From contig NZ_JNWZ01000038.1 in the NCBI RefSeq assembly GCF_000716545.1, forward strand, positions 1 through 64,000: a stretch of 64,000 nucleotides of DNA, written 5' to 3'. Position numbers and translations under genes: made by a program. Below the pieces are notes generated by a model. The model was not told the DNA's origin. It made no database searches and was given only the letters and a program-made list of their open reading frames with translations. Positions 17,321-25,932 of the stretch are shown one piece after another. Origin of the DNA: Kitasatospora phosalacinea. Its GTDB lineage: Bacteria; Actinomycetota; Actinomycetes; Streptomycetales; Streptomycetaceae. Numbering within the stretch: the stretch's first letter is position 1; the number at the start of each line of letters is the position of its first letter.

Positions 17321-17354
17321 CACACCGTCCGCTGATGAGCCATCCGCTGACGAG
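17310..17354. repeat. Three tandem 15-bp repeats spanning the permease stop codon
   Basis: CCGTCCGCTGACACA (17310-17324), CCGTCCGCTGATGAG (17325-17339) and CCATCCGCTGACGAG (17340-17354). Each unit carries CCGCTGA, so the last sense codons and stop of the permease are repeated three times, giving back-up in-frame stops. Confidence 0.8.
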
Positions 17355-17446
17355 GCGTCATTCACCCTGCGCGCGAGCACCATCCGCTCCCGCAACCGTT
17401 CCCGCCCCACTCTCCCGGTACCCACCCTCGCAGAAGAGAGAAGCCC

Positions 17447-18835
17447 GTGAAGAAGAGTGCCCGCGCGCTCGCCGCCCTGCTGGTGTCCGGCCTGGCCCTG
17501 ACGGCCTGCAGCTCCGGCGGATCCGGCGGCGGCGCCTCCGGTGACGCCGCCGCGCCCGCCGCCTCCGCCCTCGACCAGGCGTCCGGAACGACCACCGTCG
17601 AGTTCTGGCACTCGATGACGGGCAAGAACGCCGAGGCGCTGACCGCCCTGGTGACCGAGTTCAACGCCGCGCACCAGGGGAAGATCGAGGTGAAGCCGGT
17701 CTTCCAGGGCTCCTACGACGACCTGATCGCCAAGTACAAGGCGTCCGTGCAGCAGAAGGCCACCCCGGCGCTGGTGCAGGTCTACGACATCGGCACCCGC
17801 TTCATGATCGACTCCAAGCAGACCGTCCCGACCCAGGCCTTCGCCGACCGGGACGGCTACTCGCTGGACGACCTCCAGCCCAACATCCGCAACTACTACT
17901 CGGTCGACGGCAAGCTCGCCTCGATGCCGTTCAACTCCTCGGTGCCGCTGCTCTACCTGAACACCGACGCCTTCCGGGAGGTCGGCCTCGACCCGGCCCA
18001 GCCGCCCGCCACGCTGGCCGAACTCGGCGACCTGGCCAAGAGGTTGACCAAGAAGGACGGCAGCGGACAGACCGTCAGGTACGGCTTCGGTGCGGCCGTC
18101 TACGGCTGGTTCGTCGAGGAGCTGCTGGCCGAGTCCGGCTCGCTCTACTGCGACAACGGCAACGGCCGGACCGGCAAGGCCGCCAAGGTCTCCTTCGACA
18201 CCGCCAAGGGCGCCGAGGTCGTCCAGTGGTGGGCCGACCTGGTCAAGGGCGGCTACGCGGCCAACACCGGCCGCCAGACCACCGACGCCCAGGCCGCGTT
18301 CAAGGCCGGCACGGTGGCCATGCACCTGGAGTCCACCGGCGTGCTGCGCGGCTACACCGAGGCCGCCAAGTTCACCGTCGGCACCGCGCCGTTCCCGAAG
18401 ACCGCCGCCGGCGACCAGGGCGGCCCGGTCATCGGCGGCGCCTCGCTGTGGATCTCCGGACCGGGCCACTCGGACGCCCAGAAGCGGGCCTCCTGGGAGT
18501 TCGAGAAGTTCCTCGCCTCCCCCGAGCAGCAGGCCGCCTGGCACACCGGCACCGGCTACTTCCCGGTCAACACCAAGGCCCTGGACGTCGCCGCCGACAA
18601 GCAGTGGGTCGCCAAGTACCCCCAGTTCCAGACCGCCATCGACCAGTTGGCCGCGACCAAGCCCACCCCCGCCACGGCCGGCTGCCTGCTCGGCGTGATG
18701 CCGCAGGCCCGCAAGGGCGTCGAGACCGCGATCGAGCAGACCGTCTCCGGCTCCAAGACCGCCCAACAGGCCCTGGCCGACGCCGCGAAGGAGCTCCAGC
18801 CCGCCATCGACGGCTACAACGCCTCGGTCGGCTGA
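17447..18835 (+). CDS. Extracellular substrate-binding lipoprotein (UgpB-like)
   Basis: A 462-residue lipoprotein with signal and lipobox LALTACSS (Cys about 21), a Ser/Gly linker, and a family 1 solute-binding domain: VEFWHSMTGKNAEAL, PFNSSVPLLYLNTDAF, GFGAAVYGWFVEELLA, GGASLWISG. The NSSxPLLY and VYGWF segments resemble UgpB, the sn-glycerol-3-phosphate/diester binder, so that ligand class is likely but not certain. It is last in the operon, 126 bases after the permease, with its own GAGAGAAG ribosome binding site, which would allow higher expression than the membrane parts. Confidence 0.9.
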   Translation: MKKSARALAALLVSGLALTACSSGGSGGGASGDAAAPAASALDQASGTTTVEFWHSMTGKNAEALTALVTEFNAAHQGKIEVKPVFQGSYDDLIAKYKASVQQKATPALVQVYDIGTRFMIDSKQTVPTQAFADRDGYSLDDLQPNIRNYYSVDGKLASMPFNSSVPLLYLNTDAFREVGLDPAQPPATLAELGDLAKRLTKKDGSGQTVRYGFGAAVYGWFVEELLAESGSLYCDNGNGRTGKAAKVSFDTAKGAEVVQWWADLVKGGYAANTGRQTTDAQAAFKAGTVAMHLESTGVLRGYTEAAKFTVGTAPFPKTAAGDQGGPVIGGASLWISGPGHSDAQKRASWEFEKFLASPEQQAAWHTGTGYFPVNTKALDVAADKQWVAKYPQFQTAIDQLAATKPTPATAGCLLGVMPQARKGVETAIEQTVSGSKTAQQALADAAKELQPAIDGYNASVG

Positions 18836-18907
18836 CACCCCGCTCCCCCGCCCCCGCCCCGTCCGCCACACCCGCCACAGGGCCCTGACACACCGTCCGC
18901 CACACCC

Positions 18908-18948
18908 GCCGCAGGGGTCCGGCCGCCACGCCGCCGGGCCCCTGCGGC
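18908..18948 (+). terminator. Terminator of the importer operon
   Basis: A 16-base stem (GCCGCAGGGGTCCGGC at 18908-18923 with 18933-18948, one G-T pair) and a 9-base loop. Just upstream an 18-base direct repeat, CCGTCCGCCACACCCGCC, occurs at 18859-18876 and 18893-18910. Confidence 0.7.
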
Positions 18949-19090
18949 ACGTCGTGTGAAGACTTGCCGCCGGAGCGTCGGGCACTTTGTGTGCAGTCGA
19001 CACCTACCCCGTCTGTCGGGGTGTCGGCCGGAGGGTGTATTAATTCTCCGCCGGATCACACAGGCCCGGCTATTCTCTGGAGGGGGATAA

Positions 19091-20047
19091 ATGCGTAACA
19101 GCACGCTCAAGCGTGCCGCCGCGCTGCTCATCGGCGCGGGCGCTCTCATGGCCGCCACCATTCCTGCGGCGTCCGCCAACGCGGCCCCGAAGGTGGACAC
19201 CAGCAAGGCCGAGGTCGTCAAGCGCGCGCTGCCGAAGTCCGTGGCGCCGAAGCAGTCCCGGACCGCCAAGTCGGCCGCCGCGGCGACCGACCCGGTCGTG
19301 ACTCCGACCTACGCGCTGCTGAACCCGGGCGCCGTCCTGAAGTCCGGCACCGACCTCGTGGTGGGCAACACCACGCTGTCGATGCAGACCGACGGCAACA
19401 TGGTGCTCTACTTGAACGCCGGCAACGGCTCGCACATCCAGGTGCTGTGGAGCAGCAAGACCTGGGGCAACACGGGCGCCTACGGCGTCATGCAGTCCGA
19501 CGGCAACTTCGTGATCTACCGGGCGGGCGGCGAGTCGGCCGGCGCCGTGTGGAGCACCCAGACCTGGAACAAGCCGAACTCCGCGTTCGCGCTCTACCAG
19601 GGCGACCTGTCCGTCAGCGACGAGACCACCTACTACTGGGAGAGCCAGACCGGCTTCCTCCCGGTCCGGGACGCCGCGGGCAACTACGGCGAGACGCCGT
19701 CGGACATCCTGAAGAACGACCAGGCGCTCTTCCCGAACACCTGGATGGAGTCGTCCACCACCGTCCTGGTCATGCAGGGCGACGGCAACCTGGTGCTCTA
19801 CCGCAAGAGCGACGGCAAGGTCATCTGGTCGTCCAACACCTGGGGCCACCCGGGCGCGCTGGCCGTCCTGACCGACACCGGGATCTTCGGCGTGGCGGAC
19901 CAGAACAACGCGTACTGGTACACCAACACCTCCGGCAACTACGGCGCCTACGTCAAGGTCCAGTCCGACGGCAACGTCGTGCTGTACCGCGCGGGCGGCG
20001 AGTCGGCCGGCGCCGCCTGGGCCAGCAACACCTGGGGCAAGGCCTGA
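19091..20047 (+). CDS. Secreted B-lectin (bulb-type mannose-binding) protein, copy 1
   Basis: A 318-residue exported protein: a signal peptide at 1-32 (AAALLIGAGALMAATIPAAS, cleavage near ANA-AP), a basic linker to about residue 70, then repeated B-lectin strands with the mannose-site pattern QxDGNxVxY: MQTDGNMVLY, MQSDGNFVIY, MQGDGNLVLY and VQSDGNVVLY. The spacing suggests two B-lectin domains. The fold binds alpha-mannose in plant lectins and some bacteriocins; the target here is unknown. A strong GGAGGGGG precedes the ATG. A close paralogue lies 289 bases downstream. Confidence 0.9.
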   Translation: MRNSTLKRAAALLIGAGALMAATIPAASANAAPKVDTSKAEVVKRALPKSVAPKQSRTAKSAAAATDPVVTPTYALLNPGAVLKSGTDLVVGNTTLSMQTDGNMVLYLNAGNGSHIQVLWSSKTWGNTGAYGVMQSDGNFVIYRAGGESAGAVWSTQTWNKPNSAFALYQGDLSVSDETTYYWESQTGFLPVRDAAGNYGETPSDILKNDQALFPNTWMESSTTVLVMQGDGNLVLYRKSDGKVIWSSNTWGHPGALAVLTDTGIFGVADQNNAYWYTNTSGNYGAYVKVQSDGNVVLYRAGGESAGAAWASNTWGKA

Positions 20048-20094
20048 TCCACCCGCGGGCCTTCGGGCCCTGAGGTGATCCGGTAGTGCGAGGA

Positions 20095-20123
20095 GGGGAG
20101 CAGTCGCACCGCGGCTGCTCCCC
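20095..20123 (+). terminator. Hairpin after lectin copy 1
   Basis: GGGGAGCAG (20095-20103) pairs with CTGCTCCCC (20115-20123) across an 11-base loop, followed by TTC. A smaller GGGCC-TTC-GGGCCC hairpin precedes it at about 20057-20070. Confidence 0.6.
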
Positions 20124-20336
20124 TTCGCCGTCCCCGGCCCGTTCCGTCCCGCCGGCGCCCGCCGGAGGGACGGCGGGGCCCCGCGCACGGCCGGTGCCCC
20201 GCCCGTCGGGGGGCCTTCGCAGGGGTGCGCAGAACAGCCTTCGCAGGGGGCGCCCGGCACGAGGGCGCGCAACGCGAGGGGGCACAGAACCCGGGCCGGA
20301 CCGCCAGAGGTCCGGCCGCTCGTTGGAGGGGGATAC

Positions 20337-21221
20337 ATGCACACCAGCACGCTCAAGCGTGCCGCCGCGCTGCTCGTCGGCGCGGGAGCTCTCATAGCCG
20401 CCACCGTTCCCGCCGCGTCCGCCGACCCGGCGCCGGCGGGCCTGTCCCCGCGGGCGACCGCGGCGGGCGACCCGACCTACCTGAAGCTGGCCCCGGGCGC
20501 GACCCTGGCGTCCGGTCAGAACATGGTGCTCGGCAACACCACGCTGTCGATGCAGTCCGACGGCAACCTGGTGCTCTACTTGAACGCCGCCAACGGCTCG
20601 CACATCCAGGTGCTGTGGTCGACCGGCACCTGGAACAACCCGGGCGCCTACGCCGTCATGCAGACCGACGGCAACTTCGTGATCTACCGGGCGGGCGGCG
20701 AGTCCGCCGGCGCCGTGTGGAGCACCCAGACCTGGAACCAGCCCGGTGCCGTCTTCGTCCTCACCGAGGGCGACCTGCTGGTCGGTTCGGACCAGACCGG
20801 TGCCGTCTCCTGGGAGTCCAAGACCGGCTACCTCCCGGCCCTGGTCAACGGCGAGCCCACGGCGCAGCCCGCGGACACCATCGCCCCGGACGCGAGCCTG
20901 GGCGCCAACCACTGGGTGGAGTCGAGCAGCACCGTCCTGATCATGCAGGGTGACGGCAACCTCGTCCTGTACCGCAAGAGCGACGGCGCCGCCGTCTGGG
21001 CGACCGGCACCTGGAACCACCCGAACGCGATCGCGGCCGTGAACGGGGCGTCCGGCCTCTTCCACGTCTCGATCCGGGCCTCGCGGTACTGGGACAGCGG
21101 CAGCCCGAACTCCCCCGGCGCCTACGTGAAGGTGCAGGGCGACGGCAACGTCGTGCTGTACCCGGCGGCCGGCGAGTCGGCCGGCGCCCTGTGGGCGTCC
21201 GGCACCTGGGGCAAGGCCTGA
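20337..21221 (+). CDS. Secreted B-lectin protein, copy 2
   Basis: A 294-residue paralogue of the preceding gene with the same signal peptide (TSTLKRAAALLVGAGAL, cleavage near ASA-DP), the same upstream GGAGGGGGAT, and four mannose-site motifs (MQSDGNLVLY, MQTDGNFVIY, MQGDGNLVLY, VQGDGNVVLY). The long basic linker of copy 1 is shortened, and the central loop (about 145-195) and the strand before the fourth motif have diverged. Tandem duplication is evident; divergence in loops hints at different ligands or partners. It may form a heterodimer with copy 1. Confidence 0.9.
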   Translation: MHTSTLKRAAALLVGAGALIAATVPAASADPAPAGLSPRATAAGDPTYLKLAPGATLASGQNMVLGNTTLSMQSDGNLVLYLNAANGSHIQVLWSTGTWNNPGAYAVMQTDGNFVIYRAGGESAGAVWSTQTWNQPGAVFVLTEGDLLVGSDQTGAVSWESKTGYLPALVNGEPTAQPADTIAPDASLGANHWVESSSTVLIMQGDGNLVLYRKSDGAAVWATGTWNHPNAIAAVNGASGLFHVSIRASRYWDSGSPNSPGAYVKVQGDGNVVLYPAAGESAGALWASGTWGKA

Positions 21222-21245
21222 TCCAGGCCGGCTCCCGGAGCCCGA

Positions 21246-21278
21246 GGGGGGTGGCCGCGCCGCGGCCGCTCCCCTTTT
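21246..21278 (+). terminator. Terminator of the lectin pair
   Basis: A GC-rich hairpin with arms about 21246-21257 and 21262-21274 (GGGG..TGGCCGCG / CGCGGCCG..TCCCC), followed by CTTTTCC, an intrinsic-terminator-like T tract. Confidence 0.6.
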
Positions 21279-21386
21279 CCGCGCTCCCGGGGGCGGCGGG
21301 GAAAACGGCGCGCGAAATTTCCGGGCCCTTTATGGAGTGGCCACGACAAACGCGGGGAGTTCGCACCCGATCACAGCTCGGTGCGG

Positions 21387-21443
21387 CGGAACCCGGAACC
21401 GGGATACGGGATACGGAACCCGGGATACGGAACCCGGAACCGG
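21387..21443. repeat. Short GGAACCCGG / GGATACGG repeat tract
   Basis: Alternating units of GGAACCCGG, GGAACCGGGATAC and GGGATAC occur in direct array between lectin copy 2 and the 3' end of rnpB. No hairpin of note; possibly slippage-derived. Confidence 0.7.
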
Positions 21444-21480
21444 CGCCGGCGGGCGGCGTGCGGAAGCGGGGACCGGAGGC

Positions 21481-21889
21481 GGCGGACGAGTCGGCCTGTA
21501 CGCCGGGTTCTGTCTCCCAGGCCGCTCGCGCGGCCGGGGGAGGCGGCCATCCATCTAGGGCTGCCGTTGCCGACAGCCTCGTGCGGTCTACCCGCGGGCT
21601 CGGGCGAGCAGCCCTCGAACACCCGCGCACGGTGCCCGGGGGCACCGATCTTGACCTTGCTCCGAGTGGGGTTTACCGAGCCGGCCGAGTCACCTCGGTC
21701 GCTGGTGGTCTCTTACACCACCGTTTCACCCTTACCTGCCGCCGGAGCGGCAGGCGGTCTGCTTTCTGTGGCACTGTCCCGCGGGTCACCCCGGGTGGGC
21801 GTTACCCACCACCCTGCTCTGTGGAGCCCGGACGTTCCTCGGCGGGCCCCGAAGGGACCCGACGCGACCGCCCGGCCGGCTCGTCCGCC
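21481..21889 (-). ncRNA. rnpB: RNase P RNA (bacterial class A)
   Basis: About 409 bases, read on the minus strand. The closing P1 helix pairs GGCGGACGAGCCGGC (5' end at 21889) with GCCGACTCGTCCGCC (21481-21495), with one mismatch. Conserved core elements are present: GAGGAACGTCCGGGCTCC near the 5' end, the AGAGCAGGGTGGTGGGTAAC region, GGGTGAAACGGTG, AGACCACCAG, GGTAAACCCC and the 3' GAGACAGAACCCGGCGTACA. It is the catalytic RNA that matures tRNA 5' ends. It starts 8 bases after the stop of the MFS gene on the same strand. Confidence 0.97.
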
Positions 21890-21896
21890 GTACTGG

Positions 21897-23363
21897 TCAT
21901 CGTAGCCGCTCCGCGGGGTGCTCCCGCACGCCGCCCGGCCGCCGGTCGGAGCGGGCGGCGACCCGGGCGGCGGTGGCGGTGGCCCAGGGGGTGGTGGTGA
22001 CCAGGCCGAGCAGCAGGACGGTCAGGCCGAGGCCGGTGACGATCCACCAGCCGGCGTGGGTGGCGGGGGTGAAGCCGCCGGCCGAGGCGACCGCGCCGGC
22101 GACCACGCTGCCGATCACCGCGACGCCCAGCGACTGGCCGACCTGGCGGCTGGTGGAGGCGACCGCGGCGGCCACCCCGGCCTGGGAGAGCGGCATGCCG
22201 GAGACCGCGGAATTGGTGATCGGGGCGTTGACCAGGCCGAAGCCGATGCCGAACAGGGCGTACGCGGGCAGCAGCAGGAGCGCGGAGGAGTCGGCGGTCA
22301 GCCGGGTCAGCAGCAGCCCGCTGGCGGTGATCGCCGCGCCGGAGACCAGCAGCGGCAGGCGCGGACCGCGACCGGCCACGATCCGGCCGGACAGCGGGGC
22401 GGCGACCAGGGTGAGCCCGGCCATCGGGAGCGTCCACAGTCCGGCCACCACCGGGGTGTAGTGGCGGACCTCCTGCAGGTAGAGGGTGTTGAGGAAGAGG
22501 AAGCCGCCGAGCGCCGCGAACGCGCACACCGCGGTGACGGTGGCGCCGGTGAACGGGGCGCTGCGGAAGAAGCGGGGGTCGATCAGCGGCTCGGCGACCC
22601 GCAGTTCCCACAGCGGGAAGGCGACCAGCGCGGCGGCGGCGAGGGCGGCCAGGGCGAGGATGCCGGGCGAGGTCCAGCCGTGGCCGGGGCCCTCGATGAT
22701 CGCGGCGGTGCCGCAGCCCAGCAGCACCACCATCAGCAGCTGCCCGACCGGGTCGAGCCGGCGGGCCCGGGGCGCCCGGGACTCCGGGACGTACCGGAAG
22801 GTCAGCAGGCAGGCGGCCAGCCCGACCGGCACGTTGATCAGGAAGACCGACGGCCAGCCCGCACTGTCCACCAGGAGGCCGCCGATCAGCGGGCCGAGCG
22901 CCATGCTGATGCCGATCACGCCGCCCCAGACGCCGATCGCCCGGGCCCGCTCCCCGGGGTCGGTGAAGGTGTTGGTGATGATCGACATCGCCACCGGGTT
23001 CATCATCGACCCGCCGACCGCCTGCACCGCGCGGAAGCCGATCAGCCAGCCCAGCCCGGGGGCGAGGCTGCACAGCAGCGAGCCGAGCACGAACAGCACC
23101 AGCCCGGTCATGAACACCCGCTTGCGGCCGATCCGGTCGGCCACCGAGCCGGAGAGCATCAGCAGCGAGGCCAGCACCAGGGTGTAGGCGTCGATCACCC
23201 ACTGGAGGCCGGAGGCGGGCGCGTCCAGGTCCTCGCGGATCGCGGGCAGCGCGATGTTCACGACGGTGTTGTCCAGGCCGACGATGAACAGGCTGAGGCA
23301 GCAGACGGCCAGGATCAGCAGCCTGTGACGGCGGTCCGGCGCGGTGATCGGTCGGCTCATCAT
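21897..23363 (-). CDS. MFS transporter, DHA2 (EmrB/QacA-like) family
   Basis: A 488-residue, 14-helix drug:H+ antiporter type. Motif A GSVADRIGRKRVF follows helix 2, motif C-like GGVIGISMALGPLIGG lies in helix 5, and the N-terminal LDNTVVNIALPAIREDL is characteristic of DHA2. It likely exports a hydrophobic toxic compound or natural product. The start is ATG 23363 or 23360 with GGGAGGAT upstream. Its 3' end abuts rnpB, so part of the rnpB promoter probably lies within this gene. Confidence 0.92.
   Translation of the reverse strand: MMSRPITAPDRRHRLLILAVCCLSLFIVGLDNTVVNIALPAIREDLDAPASGLQWVIDAYTLVLASLLMLSGSVADRIGRKRVFMTGLVLFVLGSLLCSLAPGLGWLIGFRAVQAVGGSMMNPVAMSIITNTFTDPGERARAIGVWGGVIGISMALGPLIGGLLVDSAGWPSVFLINVPVGLAACLLTFRYVPESRAPRARRLDPVGQLLMVVLLGCGTAAIIEGPGHGWTSPGILALAALAAAALVAFPLWELRVAEPLIDPRFFRSAPFTGATVTAVCAFAALGGFLFLNTLYLQEVRHYTPVVAGLWTLPMAGLTLVAAPLSGRIVAGRGPRLPLLVSGAAITASGLLLTRLTADSSALLLLPAYALFGIGFGLVNAPITNSAVSGMPLSQAGVAAAVASTSRQVGQSLGVAVIGSVVAGAVASAGGFTPATHAGWWIVTGLGLTVLLLGLVTTTPWATATAARVAARSDRRPGGVREHPAERLR
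21899..21904 (-). promoter_or_regulatory. Candidate rnpB -10 element overlapping the MFS stop codon
   Basis: TACGAT on the minus strand lies 9 bases before the rnpB 5' end and shares base 21899 with the TGA stop of the upstream transporter. No good -35 was found at the expected distance. Confidence 0.45.
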
Positions 23364-23399
23364 CCGATCCTCCCACCGCCTCCTGAACGGTTCCTGGGA

Positions 23400-24854
23400 C
23401 TACCCGGCGGCCGCCAGCGCGAACCGGACGGACCGGGTCGCCGGATCGGCCAGGGTCAGCCGGACGGTGACCCGGCGGCCCAGCGGCAGCCGGTCGGGGG
23501 CGTCGCACTTGGCGACCACCGCCGGGTCGCGCAGCTGCACCGTGCCCACGGTGGGGCGGCGCTCGTCCACGTCGACCACCACCGCCTCGAACTCCTCGCC
23601 CTCCCGGCCGCGCAGCAGCTCGGTCTCCACCAGGTCCACGCAGGCCCGCTCCACCTCGTGCGCCCGCCGGTCGCCCGACTCCATCAGCCCCGGCACCAGC
23701 GGCAGGGCGTCCCGCACCCAGCCCGGCACGTCGGTGCCGCCCGCCACCGCCGCGCAGACCTCCAGCGCGTACCGGTCGCCGAGCCGGCGCAGCGGCGCGG
23801 TGCAGTGCGCGTACGGGGCGGCCAGCGCGGCGTGGACCGGGTCGGCGGGCGGGGCGGTGCCCCGGGCGGTGTCGAAGGCCCGGTAGCCGGCGCCGCGCAG
23901 CAGGCCGGTGCACTCGTTGAGGAAGGCGGCGTCGGCGGTGCGGCCCGGGTCGAGCGAGCGGATCAGCGCCGGGTAGGGCAGGCCCTCCGGCCAGTCGACG
24001 CCGAGCGCGGCGGCGGTGCGGCGCAGCCTGTCGTACGCGGGCACGGGGGCGGCGGGCAGGGTGCGCAGCAGGCCGATCCCGGCGTCCAGCATCAGCTCGG
24101 CGGCGGCCGTCCCGGTCAGCAGCGAGATCTGCGCGTTCCAGCCCTCGGCGGGGCGCGGCGCCCGGTAGCCGAGCCGGTAGCCGCCGTCCTCGGCGGTCAC
24201 CTCCTGCTCGGGCACGGGCAGGCTGACGCCGCCGCGCTCCCGCTCCCGGGCCTCGCGCAGGGCGCCGACCTCGGCGAGCAGGGCGAGCTGTTCGTCGGCC
24301 CGGCCCGCGTCGATCCTGGCCTGGACGCCCGCGTAGTCGAGCCGGCGCCGGGAGCGGACCCGGGCCCGGCGCAGGTCGGCCAGGACCAGCGCGCCGTCGG
24401 CGTCCAGGTCGAGCTGCCAGAGCAGGGCGGGCCGCAGCTCGCCGGGCAGCAGGCTGGCGGCGCCCTCGGAGAGCCGGGCCGGGTGCAGCGGCACGTTCCC
24501 GTCCGGGAAGTACAGCGTCTGCACCCGGTGCGCGGCCTCGGTGTCGATCGCCCCGCCCGGGGTGACGTACGCGCCGACGTCGGCGATCGCGTAGTGCACC
24601 CGGTAGCCGGTGCCCCGGCGGGACAGCTGCATCGCCTGGTCCAGGTCCCGGGAGTCCGGCGGGTCGAGGGTGAACAGGTCCAGGTCGGTGGCGTCGAACT
24701 CCGGCAGCCGGGGCAGCGCGGCGGCCCGGTCGGCCTCCGCGAGCACCTCCGGCGACCAGTCGGTGCGGATCTCCAGGCGGGTCCTGAGGTCGGCGAGCTC
24801 GGTGTTGATCCTGGCGGTCTGGGCGGCCCGGACGCTGAGGTGTCGGCGCGGCAT
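23400..24854 (-). CDS. RNB-domain ribonuclease (RNase II/R family, short form)
   Basis: A 484-residue exoribonuclease whose RNB core has the catalytic block FTLDPPDSRDLDQAM (about 61-75, three Asp ligands), then YAIADVGAYVTPGG, LYFPDGNVPLHPARLSEGAASL and the RNA-binding YAHCTAPLRRLGDRY. The usual cold-shock domains are missing; a C-terminal S1-like segment may be present (FEAVVVDVDERRPTVGTVQL). It should degrade single-stranded RNA 3' to 5'. ATG 24854 lacks a strong ribosome binding site. It lies 36 bases upstream of the MFS gene on the same strand. Confidence 0.92.
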   Translation of the reverse strand: MPRRHLSVRAAQTARINTELADLRTRLEIRTDWSPEVLAEADRAAALPRLPEFDATDLDLFTLDPPDSRDLDQAMQLSRRGTGYRVHYAIADVGAYVTPGGAIDTEAAHRVQTLYFPDGNVPLHPARLSEGAASLLPGELRPALLWQLDLDADGALVLADLRRARVRSRRRLDYAGVQARIDAGRADEQLALLAEVGALREARERERGGVSLPVPEQEVTAEDGGYRLGYRAPRPAEGWNAQISLLTGTAAAELMLDAGIGLLRTLPAAPVPAYDRLRRTAAALGVDWPEGLPYPALIRSLDPGRTADAAFLNECTGLLRGAGYRAFDTARGTAPPADPVHAALAAPYAHCTAPLRRLGDRYALEVCAAVAGGTDVPGWVRDALPLVPGLMESGDRRAHEVERACVDLVETELLRGREGEEFEAVVVDVDERRPTVGTVQLRDPAVVAKCDAPDRLPLGRRVTVRLTLADPATRSVRFALAAAG

Positions 24855-25116
24855 GGTCGCAGCGTAAGCGGCGGTGGCGTGGAAGGCGCGGTGAAACAGG
24901 CGTGAAGGCGGTTGTGGCGCACGGGGATTGACCACGGGGACGCCGGGGCCGCGACGGTGCGGACGGGCGCGGGGGGCGCTCCGGCGACGGGTGCGGGCGT
25001 CCGGAACGGCGGGGGGCCGCGCTCCCCCTCCCGGGTGTTCCGGGATTCGGGACGCGCCCGGGCGGTCGTTAGGGTGGTCGGGTTCGGGTGCCACGGGTTG
25101 TCGAAGGGGTGTCGTC

Positions 25117-25914
25117 GTGCTGGTTCTGCTGCCGCCGTCCGAGGGGAAGGCCGCGCCGGAGGCGGGTGCGCCGGTGGAGCTGGCGGAGTTGTCGCTGCCG
25201 GGGCTGACCGGGGCGCGGCGGCGGGTGCTCGGCGCGCTGGTGGAGCTGTGCGCCGGGGACGAGGAGCGGGCGGCCGGGGTGCTGGGGCTGAGCAAGGGGC
25301 TGCGCGGGGAGGTGGGCAAGAACGCCGGCCTGCTGACGGCGGGGGCCCGTCCGGCGGGCGAGGTCTACACGGGGGTGCTGTTCGACAACCTGGGCCTGGC
25401 GAAGCTGGACGAGGCCGCGTACGCCCGGGCGGAGCGTTCGCTGCTGGTGTTCTCGGGGCTGTGGGGCGCGGTGCGGATCGGCGACCGGATCCCGCCGTAC
25501 CGCTGCTCGATGGGCGTGAAGCTGCCCCCGCTGGGCGCGCTGGGCGCGTACTGGCGGGGCGAGTTGGACGCGGTGCTGCCCGAGGTCGCGGACGGCCTGG
25601 TGCTGGACCTGCGCAGTTCGGCGTACGCGGCGGCGTGGAAGCCCGCCGGGGCGGTCGCGGGCCGGACGGTGACGGTGCGGGTGCTGCAGGAGCGCGAGGT
25701 GGACGGGGTGCTGAGGCGATCGGTGGTGTCGCACTTCAACAAGGCCACCAAGGGCCGGCTGGTGCGCGACCTGCTCGCGGCCGGCACGGAGCCCGCCGCC
25801 CCCGGCGAACTGGTGGACGCGCTGGAGCAGTCGGGCCACCGGGTGGAGGTCTCGGCGCGCGGCACCGACCGCAGGCCGTGGCAGCTGGACGTCGTGGTGA
25901 CCGACGTCCACTGA
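25117..25914 (+). CDS. yaaA: YaaA family peroxide-stress protein (UPF0246)
   Basis: A 265-residue protein starting with the family signature LVLLPPSEGK and containing the conserved LFSGLWGAVRIGDRIPPYRCSMG (about 110-135), DLRSSAYAAAW and HFNKATKGRL. E. coli YaaA lowers free iron during H2O2 stress and binds DNA; actinobacterial homologues are usually unstudied. GTG 25117 is preceded by GAAGGGG, and a -10-like TAGGGT occurs about 40 bases upstream (25070-25075). Confidence 0.9.
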   Translation: MLVLLPPSEGKAAPEAGAPVELAELSLPGLTGARRRVLGALVELCAGDEERAAGVLGLSKGLRGEVGKNAGLLTAGARPAGEVYTGVLFDNLGLAKLDEAAYARAERSLLVFSGLWGAVRIGDRIPPYRCSMGVKLPPLGALGAYWRGELDAVLPEVADGLVLDLRSSAYAAAWKPAGAVAGRTVTVRVLQEREVDGVLRRSVVSHFNKATKGRLVRDLLAAGTEPAAPGELVDALEQSGHRVEVSARGTDRRPWQLDVVVTDVH

Positions 25915-25932
25915 CCGCCCGCCGGGGGTGCC

